Source: Apiotrichum sp. Y4204 (taxonomy: Eukaryota > Basidiomycota > Tremellomycetes > Trichosporonales > Trichosporonaceae). Taken from it: DNA of 64,000 bases. Under the pieces are notes generated by a model. The model was not told the origin of the DNA. It worked only from the letters and a program-made list of their open reading frames with translations, and ran no database searches. The position numbers were made by a program, and so were the translations under genes. Within the stretch, counting starts at the first letter, position 1. The number at the start of each line of letters is the position of its first letter. Shown piece by piece: positions 33,339 through 43,878 of this stretch. The stretch covers positions 124,001 through 188,000 of the forward strand of contig JAMYHL010000053.1 of assembly GCA_025531455.1 (NCBI GenBank). Direction: 5' to 3'.

Positions 33339-34272
33339 GATAGTGGTTGTGGGTGTGGGTGATGTGAAGAGATGCATCAAGAGGTCATTGAGAAGTAGTT
33401 TTATCTGGACGCATGCCCCCCCCCCTTCGGAGACAGCGATGAGGACTTGCCAGTGATGGTCTCTACATCGCACACACATCGCACATCGATAAAAGAGGAC
33501 CTCGCCGGTCGCGGATGCCAAGACATTTGGGTTGGCTGTTTTTCCCTGAATTTATCTGCACCAAAACTGCGGATCAACTACTCCTGCAGCGGCTACGCGC
33601 GGCTTTCAATTTTCCACCACTGTGTATGGTGTGGTCTGTGGTGGTGGCTGGGGTTGCTTTCTTGTGCTCGAACAGGTGCACTTTGCGCACTTGCTCACTG
33701 CATACAATGACACTCACGCTCCAGTCTGAGACACGTTCATGTCTTCTTACGTCGGTGGCCGGCCTGTGCGGTCGGCGGCCTGACGCATTCCGCAAGCCGC
33801 AAGACGCCGCAACGCGGGACAAACTACTAGTGTGGAATACCGTGGTCATGACCTCTGGTCGCGGTGCGAGACGACGATATCAAAAAAATGTAGTTGGATA
33901 CTCAGCTAGCTAGTGTGTAGCATGTGTAGCGCATTAACAGTAGTGTGTCGGGTAGCGCATATGCTTATGTGCCCACTCCATTCTGTCCATTGACATTTCA
34001 CTCTATTCAACCATCTCTCGCCCGGTCGGGACAACGCTTACATCTCCGGTCCGCAGCACATGGTGAGGACCGCCGAGTCCTCTCCTCTTACTCGTCGACA
34101 GCATCCAGTCTAGCCTTTCTAGCTTCCAACATCCAAGTTATAGCTCTGAATGTCTGGGTCTATTTTCGGTCCATTCCTGTCTGCTGTCTGAAGTTTTTCA
34201 CAATTACCCACTTGATCCTCGCCCACTCTGGCGTTCACAAAGTACATACACGGCACAATCTAACTAGTTTGA
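33339..34272. other. Intergenic; ZIP promoter and acyl-CoA synthetase 3' region
   Basis: A C8-9 homopolymer precedes the ZIP start by about 80 bp (33416-33425). I looked for a zinc-responsive palindrome (ACCTNAAGGT type) and saw none. No gene seen. Confidence 0.5.
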
Positions 34273-36283
34273 CTAGAACTCATTCTGCACGATCAGCTTC
34301 TTCTGGATCTTGCCCATCCCGTTGCGCGGGATCGCGTCAAACACCTTGACCTTGCGCGGGAGCTTGAACGCCGCGAGGGTGGAGCGCAGCTCGGCGCGCA
34401 GGTCGGCGACTGTCAGCGACGGGCGCGAGGTGACGATACACGCGGCGACCTGGGGTCAGAAATCGAACATGCAGGGGGATAAGGCCGCAGGCCGCAGACT
34501 GTATTTCGTATTTTCCGGCCTTGCACACGACGTGCACTCAGCACCCCCCGTACTCACAATTTGTCCCCACTCCTCATCCGGCACGCCGACAACGGCGGCA
34601 TCCAGCATGCCGGGGAGCTCGAGGATAGCCCGTTCAATCTCGATAGCCGAAATCTTCTCGCCGCCGCTCTTGATGATATCCACCGAGCTCCGCCCCAGAA
34701 TCCGATACATGCCGTGCTCGCCGGGCACGCCGCTGCGCACGGCCACGTCGCCCGTCTTGAACCACCCGTCGAGAAACTCTTTTGCCGTCGCCTCTGGCAA
34801 GCGCCAGTACTCCTTTGTGATCCCGGGACCGCGCACCTGCACCTCACCCGGCACGTCGGGGTCCGTGACGAGCGTGTTTGTCGCGACGTCCCACAGGCGG
34901 ATCTCCACGCCGGGCATCGCAAAGCCGACGCAGCCCTGATGTCAGCCAAAGCACATAGGTTGATGGAGTTGTGGTGATAAGTTTGAGCGACGTAGCGGTT
35001 GCTGAGCCGCATTTCGACTGTCACAGAACCACAGAACCCCAATCTGTCCCACTCTCTCCGCCGCTGCTCGATATCGCTCAGGCACTCACCCCAACACGCT
35101 TCTCATTCTCCCATCCCGTCGTCGCAATCAGCCCTGTCTCAGTCATGCCATAGCGCTCGAGGAGCACCTGTCCGCCGCCGACGCCGCCAGGCGCCTCCCA
35201 CGCCGCCTTGACGCTGACGGGCAGCGGTGCCGAGCCGGAGACCTGCAGACGGAGTGTTGCGCTCGCTTTTGTGCCGGCTGCCTGCACGTCGGGTGGCAGC
35301 GTCGCGTGTGCCTGGATGAGTTTGGCTGCTGTCAGCCAACATATACTTGAGCCGAGCCGCGGCTGATGGCACGCTTTGTAGCTGTACTATATATCGAGCC
35401 AACCGTCACCGGTCATCGCCACTTACAGTACACGGTGGGCACGCCGAAGAACATGGTGATAGGAGCGTTGCCCTCGGCGTTGATCCACCTGTGCCAGATC
35501 TGGAGTCAGCTGCCGCATGGCTCTAATGCCCACCTTCGGCCCGTCGAACCGCTCCCACATCTCACACGCCGCGCCCGCCCACAGCGTCGTGAGCAGCGCG
35601 ACACAGATACCGTGCAGGTGGTTGAGGGGGAGGATGTGCAGGAGGTTGTCCGCGTCCGTCCAGTGCCACGCGGTCACGATGCTTTCGACCTGCGCGGCGA
35701 GCGCCGAATGCCGCGTCACAGCGCCTTTCGGGCGGCCTGTCGTACCGGACGTGTAGAGCATCATTGCGCGACGCTCGCCGTCAATGGCAGGAAGGGCGGC
35801 AAGGGTTTCCGGCGCGTTCGAAGCGATTTCTACCCCGCGCAGCGCCGTGAGCGAGATATCGAGTACCTTGAGCGCCTCGCCGCCCTCCTTCTGCTTCTCC
35901 ATTACGAGCTCCTCCGCGCGGGCGCGGTTCGCAGCATCACACACGATCAGCGCACAGTCCGCGTTCGTGACGAGGTACGACTGCTCCGCGAGGGGGAGGG
36001 AAGGGAGGACGGGGAGGGCAAAGCCTCCGGCGGCCCAGGTGGAGAGGAGCGCGAGCGGCACAAGGTGCCCCTTGTCGAGGAGGAGGGCGACGCGTGCCTC
36101 GGCGAGCTCGGTGCTGGGCGCGAGGAGCGAGGCGAGGCGGACGATGTCGGCCACCAGCTCGCCGTAGGTCACGGCCACGCTGTGCGGGACGTCGACGATC
36201 GCGGGGGCGGATGGCGCCGTCGCTGCACGCGCGGCGATGCGGCCCAGGAGCGGATAGCTGAACATGCTGGTCGAGACCGTCAT
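34273..36283 (-). CDS. Acyl-CoA synthetase, malonate-CoA ligase (ACSF3)-like AMP-forming enzyme
   Basis: Exons 36283..35534, 35499..35427, 35328..35090, 34935..34558 and 34449..34273 (538 aa). It is an ANL-superfamily ligase that activates a carboxylate with ATP and joins it to CoA. Visible motifs: the P-loop MLYTSGTTGRPKGAV near residue 173, NHLHGICVALLTTLW, the FFGVPTVYSKL-type segment made by splicing (codon T|CA), ERYGMTETG, GWFKTGDVA, the hinge/Arg motif ILGRSSVDIIKSGGEKISAIEIE, and the C-terminal catalytic Lys in RNGMGKIQKK. The arrangement and the ERYGMTE/SGGEKISA wording resemble mitochondrial malonyl-CoA synthetases, but no clear presequence is present (MTVSTSMFSYPLLGRIAARA is a weak candidate). 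Introns 2-4 are 98, 154 and 108 nt, longer than average here. Other medium-chain or fatty-acid ligases are possible. Confidence 0.8.
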
Positions 36284-36836
36284 TGTGGATGGGAGTGTGG
36301 ATTCAACTTTTGGTTTTTGCGGTTGGTATCCCTTTTCTTTTTGATCAACTGTTTGCCACCTTGTTCGCCCTCCCTGCTTCTCTACTTTTTCTCTTGCTCT
36401 TGATTTGTGCTCGCGTCGCTATCGCCGTCGTCTTTGGCGTCCTTTCGAGCTTCCGAGGTGGGCTGCCGTGCGATGGGGCAGATGTACAGATGTGGCGGGG
36501 AAATGATCGTCCTCTCTCCCGACGTTGATCGGGTCGCGTCGGCTAATAACCCCGCGGGGCGGACCGGGAGGAATGCGTATATCCGGGGATCATCCGAGAA
36601 ATGGCCGACAATCTGGCACCGCTATCGGTAGGCGTAGATAAGAAGAGCGCTGATCCCCCGAGATCCGGAGCGGAATGTGTAACCTCTGTCCGCGCCATCC
36701 CCGTTCAGCCAAGCGCCCACTTTACACAAGAGATGTCACAAAAGTTGGCGACTCGAAACGATTGTTGACGCATTGAAAATATAGACAGACCTACGCGCCA
36801 CTCTCCATCTCTCACTTGTCCATCCACTACATTTCA
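36284..36836. promoter_or_regulatory. Divergent promoter, acyl-CoA synthetase / ORT1
   Basis: GC-rich block 36530-36680 holds paired CGG/CCG triplets and oppositely oriented GGGGATCA (about 36587) and TGATCCCC (about 36652), followed by CCGAGATCCG, a 10-mer also present near 1338. Candidate Zn2Cys6 sites. No gene. Confidence 0.45.
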
Positions 36837-38126
36837 ATGAGCGACGAGAGCAACGGCGCGATCCGCGACCTCGTGTTCGGCAGTGTGCGTGCAGCGGCAG
36901 CGGGACTAGTCACCTGCTGCGCTCCAGTTAGTCATCACATCAACTGACGGCAGATCGCCGGCATGACGGCCAAGCTCTTTGAGCAGCCCTTTGACACGAG
37001 TGAGTCCGGCCGACGCAAAGGTTCTGATGGCAGTCAAGGTGCGCCTGCAGTCGCAGCCGACAGACCGGCCGGCGACGTACGCGGGGCCCGTCGATTGCTT
37101 CAAGCAGACGGTGCGCCGCGAGGGCTTTCTCGGTCTGTACCGTGTGAGTGGGAGTCCTGGCGAGCGGGCCGCGAGCGGCGTGCCGAGCGCCGCGCACGCC
37201 CGTCGGCAGGTTTCTTGGCGCTAATCCACCCAGGGTCTCACACCCCCGATTGTCGGCGCGGCGGTGGAGAATGCGACCCTCTTCTTCGTGTACAACCGCT
37301 GCCAGGCGGCCATGGGCGCACTCACATCCGGGCCCGTCGATGAATCCGGCCACCGTATCCTCTCCCTCCCCCAGCTGGCCATTGCCGGTGCCGGAGCTGG
37401 AGCTGTAACCTCCTACGTCCTGTGGGTATTTTTCACCCCCACCTGACTCACATCAGCACCCCTATCGAGCTTATCAAGTGCCGCATGCAAGTACAGATGA
37501 TCTCGGGTGGCAACGCTGCGGGCCCCACGATCGTCAAGACTGCGCTCGAGGCCCCCGCCTCGCCCTCTTCGACCATTGTGATCCCCAAAACGGCCCCCGG
37601 CGCCGCGCCGATGGGCCCCATCGCGCTTATTGCCGACACGGTACGGACCTCTGGCATCCGCGGTCTGTGGCTCGGGCAGACGGGCACGCTCTTCCGTGAG
37701 ACGGGCGGCAGCGCGGCCTGGTTTGGAATGTACGAGTTTATGGCCTCGCTCTTTGTGAAGCGGCACCAGGCCAGCGCCGCCCCGGGATACGTCTGCAGCA
37801 AGGCGGACCTCACCCCGATTGAGCTCATGGTCTCGGGAGCGTGTGCCGGAGTCGCATACAATGTCTCGCTCTTCCCCGCCGACTGCGTCAAGAGCGCCGT
37901 CCAGACCTCTGCCGAACTCAACCCGAACAAGCCGGTACCCAGCTTTACTGCGACGTTTATGGACATTTACCGCACGCGCGGCGTGCGCGGGCTGTATGCC
38001 GGGTGCGGGCTGACATGTCTCCGTTCGGGACCGAGCTCGGCCATCATCTTTGGCCTCTTCGAGACGCTCCGCACCCACCTTGGATGGGTGTTTGAGCCGC
38101 GCAGCAAGGACGTCGAGCCCCGCTAG
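36837..38126 (+). CDS. ORT1: Mitochondrial ornithine carrier (ORT1/ARG11 type)
   Basis: Exons 36837..36884, 36954..36999, 37034..37143, 37234..37421 and 37457..38126 (353 aa). It is a six-helix carrier of the mitochondrial inner membrane exchanging ornithine/arginine-type substrates, linking arginine synthesis in the matrix with the cytosol. Three signature repeats are visible: FEQPFDTIKVRLQ (exons 2-3), [12 protein letters not shown] (exons 4-5) and [12 protein letters not shown]. Strings [41 protein letters not shown] and [14 protein letters not shown] align residue by residue with yeast Ort1. Between repeats 1 and 2 there is an extra loop (about 40 residues, [17 protein letters not shown]). 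The first three coding exons are tiny (48, 46 and 110 nt). The homologous urea-cycle carriers make the family call firm, the exact substrate slightly less so. Confidence 0.88.
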
Positions 38127-38478
38127 ACGGTCGGGATACACAGAGGATGGGCATGTACTTTTTGTATTCATTTGCCAAGGGTTATGATCCCGCGGATGAG
38201 CGCAACGGGCGCCACTAATCCGGGCCCCTGCAGGACGTCACAGCAAGCGCCCACCGCCGCCAACTGTCTTCTTGGCAGCGGCCTCCGCCGCCCCCTTGCC
38301 TGGACATGTGGCCACCCACACGCGACGCGTTGAGCCCGATGAGTCTGTCGATGTTGTCGAGGTTGCTGAGACTGACTGAAAGTAACACCCTCACCCAGGC
38401 TTACCTCACATGACATCCTCACCTAGGGTGACCTTACGGCTGCCCATCGCACTACACTCTGCATGATCCCAATACAAC
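38127..38478. other. Intergenic, convergent gap
   Basis: 352 bp between stop codons. On the minus strand a short frame ends AAEAAAKKTVGGGGRLL and could be spliced to an upstream ATG, but the join is poor and I do not call a gene. Confidence 0.4.
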
Positions 38479-41367
38479 CTACTTGTCCATCCCCCTTGCC
38501 TCCAGCTCCTCCAGTACAGCTCCAAGCGCATCCGCAAACCAGTCCGCCTCGGCGATCGTAAGCGTGAGCGGCGGCTTGATTTTGAGCACGTTGCGGCGCT
38601 CGCTCGTCGGCTGGACAATGACGCCATAGTCGGCCATGCGCTCGCACACCCACTCGGTCGCCGGCGTCGCGGGCGCCCTCTCGTCGCCGGGGAGAACAAA
38701 CTCGACACCCTGGTACAGTCCCATGCCGTGTAGCGCGCCAATAATGGCATGTTTCTCCCTGAGCGCGGCAAACCTCCGCGCGAGGTGGTCCCCCACCCTC
38801 GCGGCATTCCCCGGGAGGTTTTCGTCCCGGAGCGCATTCAGCACCGCGAGGCCGGCAACACACGAGGCCGTCGCGCCGCCCGCCGAGGAGAAGAACATAC
38901 CCTCGCTCGCTAGCGACGCAGCAATCTCCTTTGTCGTAATCACGCAGCCGAGGGGGTACGCGTTTCCCAGAGCTTTTGCGCATACGACAATATCTGGCAC
39001 GGCGCCGGCCGCCTCGTGGCCCCACATGTGGTGTCCGAGGCGCCCGAGGCCAACCTGAACTTCGTCGGCGATACACACGCCGCCGCGCGCGCGCACAGCC
39101 GCATACGCCGCGGAGAGGTATCCCGGGGGAGGGAGGACGCCGCCGCCGTTCCCGAACACGGGCTCGGCGATGAATGTGCCGACTGGCGCGCCTTCGCTGT
39201 CCATTCGCGAGAGGAGCGCCTCAAAGTCTGCAATGTACGCTTTGCCTGCTCCCTCGCCACGGTATGATCCCCGGAAGGCGTTCGGCGCGGGCGCGACGTA
39301 CACGTGCGCGGGGCGGGTGGCGCCCGACCCGGGATTGTCCCAGTCCGAGGTGGAGACGGCATCGCTGGCGGCCGTCCACCCGTGGTACGCTTCTTGCTGG
39401 CACACGACGGCGTTGCGCGCGGTGTGCACGCGCGCGAGGCGGAGGGCAAGGTCGACGGCCTCGGAGCCCGAGTTGACGAGCAACACCTGGTCGAGGCCGG
39501 GCACGAGCGCCGCGAGCCGCTCGGTATACTCTGCGAGGGAAGAGTAGAGGAAGCGGTTGTTGGTGTTGAGGGTCAGGAGCTGGCCGTGCACCGCGTCCGC
39601 TAGGCCCGGGTGCGCGTGTCCGATCGACGAGACATTGTTCACCATGTCGAGGTACGCGCGCCCCGACGTGTCGATGAGGGTTGTGCGCCACCCGCGCTCA
39701 ATCTCCGGCGCCGATTCGTAGTACTGCTCCGCGGCGCCGGCGACGGCTGCGAGGCGCCGCGCGCGCGCGGCCTTTGCGTCCGGGAGCCAGTCCGCGCGCG
39801 GGATATTCAGCAGAGCCGCGGGGTCGGCAGTCAGCCGGAGCCATCCTGGGAGGCACGCGGCGGAGGTGAAGTCTGGGGCGGGGGTGGACGTCAGGCGCCA
39901 CTGGACGGTGCAGAGCGTCCTGGCGGGAAGGGTGCCGATAGTAGAGCCGGCAGCGACGCTGCCCTCTGTGGATGCGCGCGCGCCGCGCACCTCAATCTCT
40001 CCAAACGGCCCGCGGAGGAGAATGCCCTCTGGTGTGGGGGATAGGTCTCCGTCAAATGGCGCGATCACCTTCGTCGCCTCGGGCACGCGGAGCTCTGTCA
40101 CGAGTGCGCCCGTGTCGGGCGCATTTGAGCCTGGCGGCGCGCTGCGCGTGAGGCGTGGCTCGCCATAGCTGAACACCGGGGCGCGACCGCGCGCGAGCAC
40201 CTCGTCCGCGAGCTGGGACTCGATACCAGTGTCGCGGAATGCGCCGCGGTGGAGGTGCGGGGACGCGGCGTCGAGGCGGACCATCTCGGGCGTGAGGCTC
40301 GGGAAGAGGGTGTGAGTGGGCGTCATGGTCTGCGGGAGAGGCTGACCGATAGCGGCGCGGATGGCGGCTTGGGCGAATGCGGGCGGGAGCGCTGCGGCGT
40401 TTTCAAAGATGCGCCGCTCGTGCGCGATGCGTTCGGCGACATAGACATTGTCCGGGTCAAGCGAGAGGAGGTGTTCTCCCGAGACGGCGACGACTGCGCC
40501 GCGGAGGAGGACGAGCGGCCAGAGAGCGCTGATTTCGCCGTCGGTGAGCGGGGTTGTCGCGTTGAATGCCTCAATGGCCGGGAGGACGTCGAGCGGCGAC
40601 TTTTGGTGGTGCAGCATCGAGGAAAGCGTCACGGCCAGCTCGGCGACGCGCCACCCGCGCGAGACGTCTCCCCAGTCGATGACTGCCTGCGGGACGACGC
40701 GCCCAAACGCGTCCCGCGGCCCGACGACATTGTCGTCCGTAATGTCCCCGTGGATCGCCTGGGTGGGGAGGTCCTGTGCCGTGACAGTTTCCCACGCGGC
40801 GCGCGACGCGTCGAGGACGTGCTTCCTGCGCTCAGGCGCCAGCGCAGGGACATACGCCTCGATGACCGCCATCGAGTTGCGCATGTCCCACTGTAGGTCG
40901 CGTTCGAGCGCGGGTTCATCGAGGTGCGCGAGCGCTGCGGCGACTTTTCCCGCGAGCGCGCCCATTTTGGCAATAATAGAGGGAAAGAGGTGTCCGTCAT
41001 TGACGAGCGACTCGCCCTCGACAAAGGAAAGAAGCCGGGCGCGTGTCTTCCGCCCACCAATATCAGCCGTTGTAATCCACTCCCCGTCCGTGTTCTGTAT
41101 CGGCGTGGGAACGGAGATACCCGCGTGCGCAGCGGCGCGGATCGCGGCGTTCTGCCCCGCGAGCTCGGCGGTAGTGAACCCGTCATTGTCGAATTTGAGG
41201 AGATACCGCGGCCCGGAAGCTGGAGAAAGAAGAAAGTTGCGGTCCTGGTTACTTCCCAGCTCCTTGACGCCCGCGTCGAGGGCGTAGGCGTCGCGCGCGA
41301 CGCGCGCAGCGTCCGCGGCGGAGATGGAGGGCCGGATGAGGGGTTCCGCGTGCGGGTCAAACACCAT
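38479..41367 (-). CDS. Three-domain fusion: APH-type amine kinase, beta-barrel (M23-like) domain, class-III PLP aminotransferase/phospho-lyase
   Basis: Intronless, 962 aa. Residues about 1-340 are an aminoglycoside-phosphotransferase-fold kinase: LKFDN, catalytic loop AIHGDITDDNVV and metal-binding VIDWGDVS. About 400-500 is a short beta-rich part with APFDGDLS and ILLRGPFGEIEVRGA, similar to the peptidase-M23/lipoyl-like insert of bacterial homologues. About 535-962 is a class-III aminotransferase fold: NNVSSIGHAHPGLADAV, LLVNSGSEAVDLALRLAR, IADEVQVGLGRLG and the PLP lysine in VVCAKALGNAYPLG. Vertebrates have the same activities on separate genes: hydroxylysine kinase, and the phospho-lyases acting on phosphoethanolamine or phosphohydroxylysine. 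I infer an amino-alcohol kinase plus ammonia/phosphate-eliminating lyase in one chain. The three-part fusion is familiar from bacteria. Lack of introns in an intron-rich region fits transfer, though it is not proof. Composition matches the neighbours, so transfer would be old. Confidence 0.8.
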   Translation of the reverse strand: MVFDPHAEPLIRPSISAADAARVARDAYALDAGVKELGSNQDRNFLLSPASGPRYLLKFDNDGFTTAELAGQNAAIRAAAHAGISVPTPIQNTDGEWITTADIGGRKTRARLLSFVEGESLVNDGHLFPSIIAKMGALAGKVAAALAHLDEPALERDLQWDMRNSMAVIEAYVPALAPERRKHVLDASRAAWETVTAQDLPTQAIHGDITDDNVVGPRDAFGRVVPQAVIDWGDVSRGWRVAELAVTLSSMLHHQKSPLDVLPAIEAFNATTPLTDGEISALWPLVLLRGAVVAVSGEHLLSLDPDNVYVAERIAHERRIFENAAALPPAFAQAAIRAAIGQPLPQTMTPTHTLFPSLTPEMVRLDAASPHLHRGAFRDTGIESQLADEVLARGRAPVFSYGEPRLTRSAPPGSNAPDTGALVTELRVPEATKVIAPFDGDLSPTPEGILLRGPFGEIEVRGARASTEGSVAAGSTIGTLPARTLCTVQWRLTSTPAPDFTSAACLPGWLRLTADPAALLNIPRADWLPDAKAARARRLAAVAGAAEQYYESAPEIERGWRTTLIDTSGRAYLDMVNNVSSIGHAHPGLADAVHGQLLTLNTNNRFLYSSLAEYTERLAALVPGLDQVLLVNSGSEAVDLALRLARVHTARNAVVCQQEAYHGWTAASDAVSTSDWDNPGSGATRPAHVYVAPAPNAFRGSYRGEGAGKAYIADFEALLSRMDSEGAPVGTFIAEPVFGNGGGVLPPPGYLSAAYAAVRARGGVCIADEVQVGLGRLGHHMWGHEAAGAVPDIVVCAKALGNAYPLGCVITTKEIAASLASEGMFFSSAGGATASCVAGLAVLNALRDENLPGNAARVGDHLARRFAALREKHAIIGALHGMGLYQGVEFVLPGDERAPATPATEWVCERMADYGVIVQPTSERRNVLKIKPPLTLTIAEADWFADALGAVLEELEARGMDK

Positions 41368-42390
41368 GATACTAGGTTCTTGGTTCTTGGTACTTGTTTC
41401 TGGGGGGAGGCGAGAACGTGCGCTGCATTCTTATATCTTATATTCTCGTCGCACATGCCCCCGATCGTGCGTTCGGCGCGTTAGGCGCCGTCGGCGTCGT
41501 CCTGGCTGCACTTGGCTTATCTCGGGGCTCGGCTGGGGTAAATGGGTAAACAAGGGATATGATCGGGTGGAGGTTATTATCCGCCGCTCCGGAGGTGGCC
41601 GCTTCCCGAGGAGAGTGTGGGCAACGCGTGAAAGTGGGTGGCGACGCGACTGTCTTTCGGGTTTGAGGTGTGTCAGTCGTGTCAGTGTCAGAGTTGCGTA
41701 AGAGTGTTATAAAGTATACAGCTCCAGGTGGATGCATTGCACAGATGTTGTGGAGACGAGAGTATGTTCTGGGGACTGTCACTCGCGCTCACCATCGTCC
41801 TCGACGACGACGAACAACACGCGAGTCCACTCACCGAATTGACTGGACTTCAAGACAGCGCGCAGACGAATCCATCTATCGGATCTGTTTGTCAATGAGG
41901 AGCAGTCCGCAGACTGGCCTCAATCCTCAATGCTCAATCCTCTGGTGAATCCGACTGGGGACTTTCAATCTTTCGAGTTGCCCGCTCGACGTCCAGAATG
42001 CCACCACTGTTGAGGTTCGGCCACTTCGAGAGGGGTGCAACAAGGGCGACACGGAACCGCCGGTGTCGCTGTCCGAGATGAACAGTGCATCGTGGTGCGA
42101 GCGCGCGGCGCGAGTGAGTAAAGTGAGGCTATGAGCAAGACGGATGACGGATGATGAGCTGACGAGAGATGATGACCAAAAAATGAAGGCACACACACAA
42201 CAAACAAACTGTTGCTCAAGTTTATCACCCTCGTCAGCTTCATCCCCATCAGCAACTATATAACGTACTCTCGCCATCACCACCCTCCCCACCGTCCCCA
42301 TCATTCTACATAGCTTCATCCCAATTGACCTCTTCCCTCCGTTGAAACTTTATTCCACCCGACGCCTTAAGTATCGCACTTCCTCCAACC
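41368..42390. other. Intergenic region between divergent genes
   Basis: 1 kb with no convincing frame or RNA fold. Presumed promoters of the kinase/aminotransferase fusion and of the AT-hook-like gene; CCGCTCCGGAGGTGG at 41581 is a partial palindrome. Confidence 0.5.
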
Positions 42391-43786
42391 ATGATCGCCC
42401 GCCCGCTCGCCGACGCGTCGGATGACGGCGACGTACACTACTCGCCCTGCAAGCGCCGCCGCGTCGACTCTCCGTCGGCGCCGCCTCCAATTATGGTTCA
42501 GGAGGACTCTCCTGACACGTCTCCCGCGTCTCCGGTGTCCCCTTCGCTGGCGGCGTTATCTTCCACCTCATCCTCCCCATTATTAGATTCCCTCGGAGAC
42601 ACATCAAGCACGTCGGCAGAAAGCCCTTCTTCCAGCATTTCGACAGCCATTGGCAGAAAAACCGCAAACACCACCGAACCCACCCCTCTCCCCGCCAGCC
42701 CGACAGCCACACCGCTTAGCGCGTCCTCGTCCCTCTCCTCCCTCCCAAGCGACGCAGGATACCTCTCCGACCTCGAGATCTCCCGCCTACGCTTCCCTTC
42801 CCTCTCGCTACCGCTCCGCCTCTCAGTCCTCGAGGACTGCCTCCCCGAGTTCCTGATGTCCATCGAGTGAGCTTCCCCTCCCCTCCTCCCACTCTGACAC
42901 CAGCCTCCCAGCAGAGCGGAAGAGTACCCGACGCGGACGCACGGCAACCCCCAAAGTGCGCGCGTACGGCATCCCCTCGGGCCAATTCACACTCCTCCCC
43001 CGCGAGCGCGGCCTGCAGCACATTGCGTATCCCCACCTCTTCGTATCCTACGCCCATGCACCGGGACCGCCGCAATTCCTCCCCGCCCCGCCTCCATCGC
43101 CGCCAAAGCCAAAGCCGAAACGCCGCGGCCGCCCAAAGACAAAGACCCCGACGCCGCCGCCGCCGCGCATCTACTTTCCCGGCACCCCGACCGTGAGCGC
43201 CGCAGTCGACGAGAGCGCGATGCGCACCCAGCTCGCCCGCCTCCTCCAGCTCCACCGCCGTGCGGGAGGAGATATTCCGGACCGCATGGCCAAGGTGTTC
43301 AGCATCGCCGTGCGTGCCGGGTGTGTTACTGTGTGCGCCATGAGTCTCGACAACAAGTATTCTCTCGAGGAGGTTTTCAGTGCGCCAGTCACGCCTGATG
43401 GGCTGGTTACGCTCGCGCGCTTCCTCCGCGACAAGGTGTCCGGCACTGCGGTGCTCCGCGAGCGTGTGGCCTGTATCGATGCGTGGAGCAGGGTTGCGGA
43501 CCGCAAGGTTGTGGACAGCCCAGAGGTGTCCGTCGCCGCGACCTCTGCCTCCGCGTCGTCTGCGTCCACGTCTTCAGCCTCCACGATCTCTACCTCCGCA
43601 ACCGCGACATTTGAGACGTCTTCCGAATCATCCGTATCCTCTCCTCCGTCACGGAATGAAATTACCCTACCTCGGCTCCTCCCGCCGACTTCCATGTCGC
43701 CAAAGTCAATCAAGTGCCAACAAGCTGCTCTGCCGGCCTGCCTTCTCGATACCCGCCACAGCGGCGAGCTCGCAACTCCTGCCTGA
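42391..43786 (+). CDS. Unknown protein with AT-hook-like motif
   Basis: Exons 42391..42866 and 42904..43786 (452 aa); the 37-nt intron splits an Asp codon. I do not recognise the family. The N-terminus carries a basic cluster (YSPCKRRRVDSPS) likely to act in nuclear import, then about 110 residues of Ser/Pro/Thr-rich sequence. A KPKRRGRPKTK block near residue 237 contains the RGRP core of an AT-hook. The most structured part is about 260-360 (MRTQLARLLQLHRRAGGDI, MAKVFSIAVRAGCVTV, LVTLARFLRDKVSGTAVL), which looks helical. The tail is Ser/Thr-rich (ASASSASTSSASTISTS). Nuclear DNA-associated role is an inference from the hook and NLS only. It converges with ALG12, with 92 bp between stops. Confidence 0.7.
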
Positions 43787-43878
43787 GACCCTCTCGCCCT
43801 GCTCCCTCCTTCATTAGTTGCCTGTACCTGTCGCTGCTCTTGTACCCTTGTTCTGCATGTACCGCTGTATTGCATGTC

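Noticed and set aside
38170..38420. Possible small minus-strand gene ending AAEAAAKKTVGGGGRLL between ORT1 and the aminotransferase fusion
   Set aside because: The coding-looking tail cannot be joined to the upstream ATG (MGSRKVTLG) by splice sites that keep one frame, and the segment is only about 250 bp.
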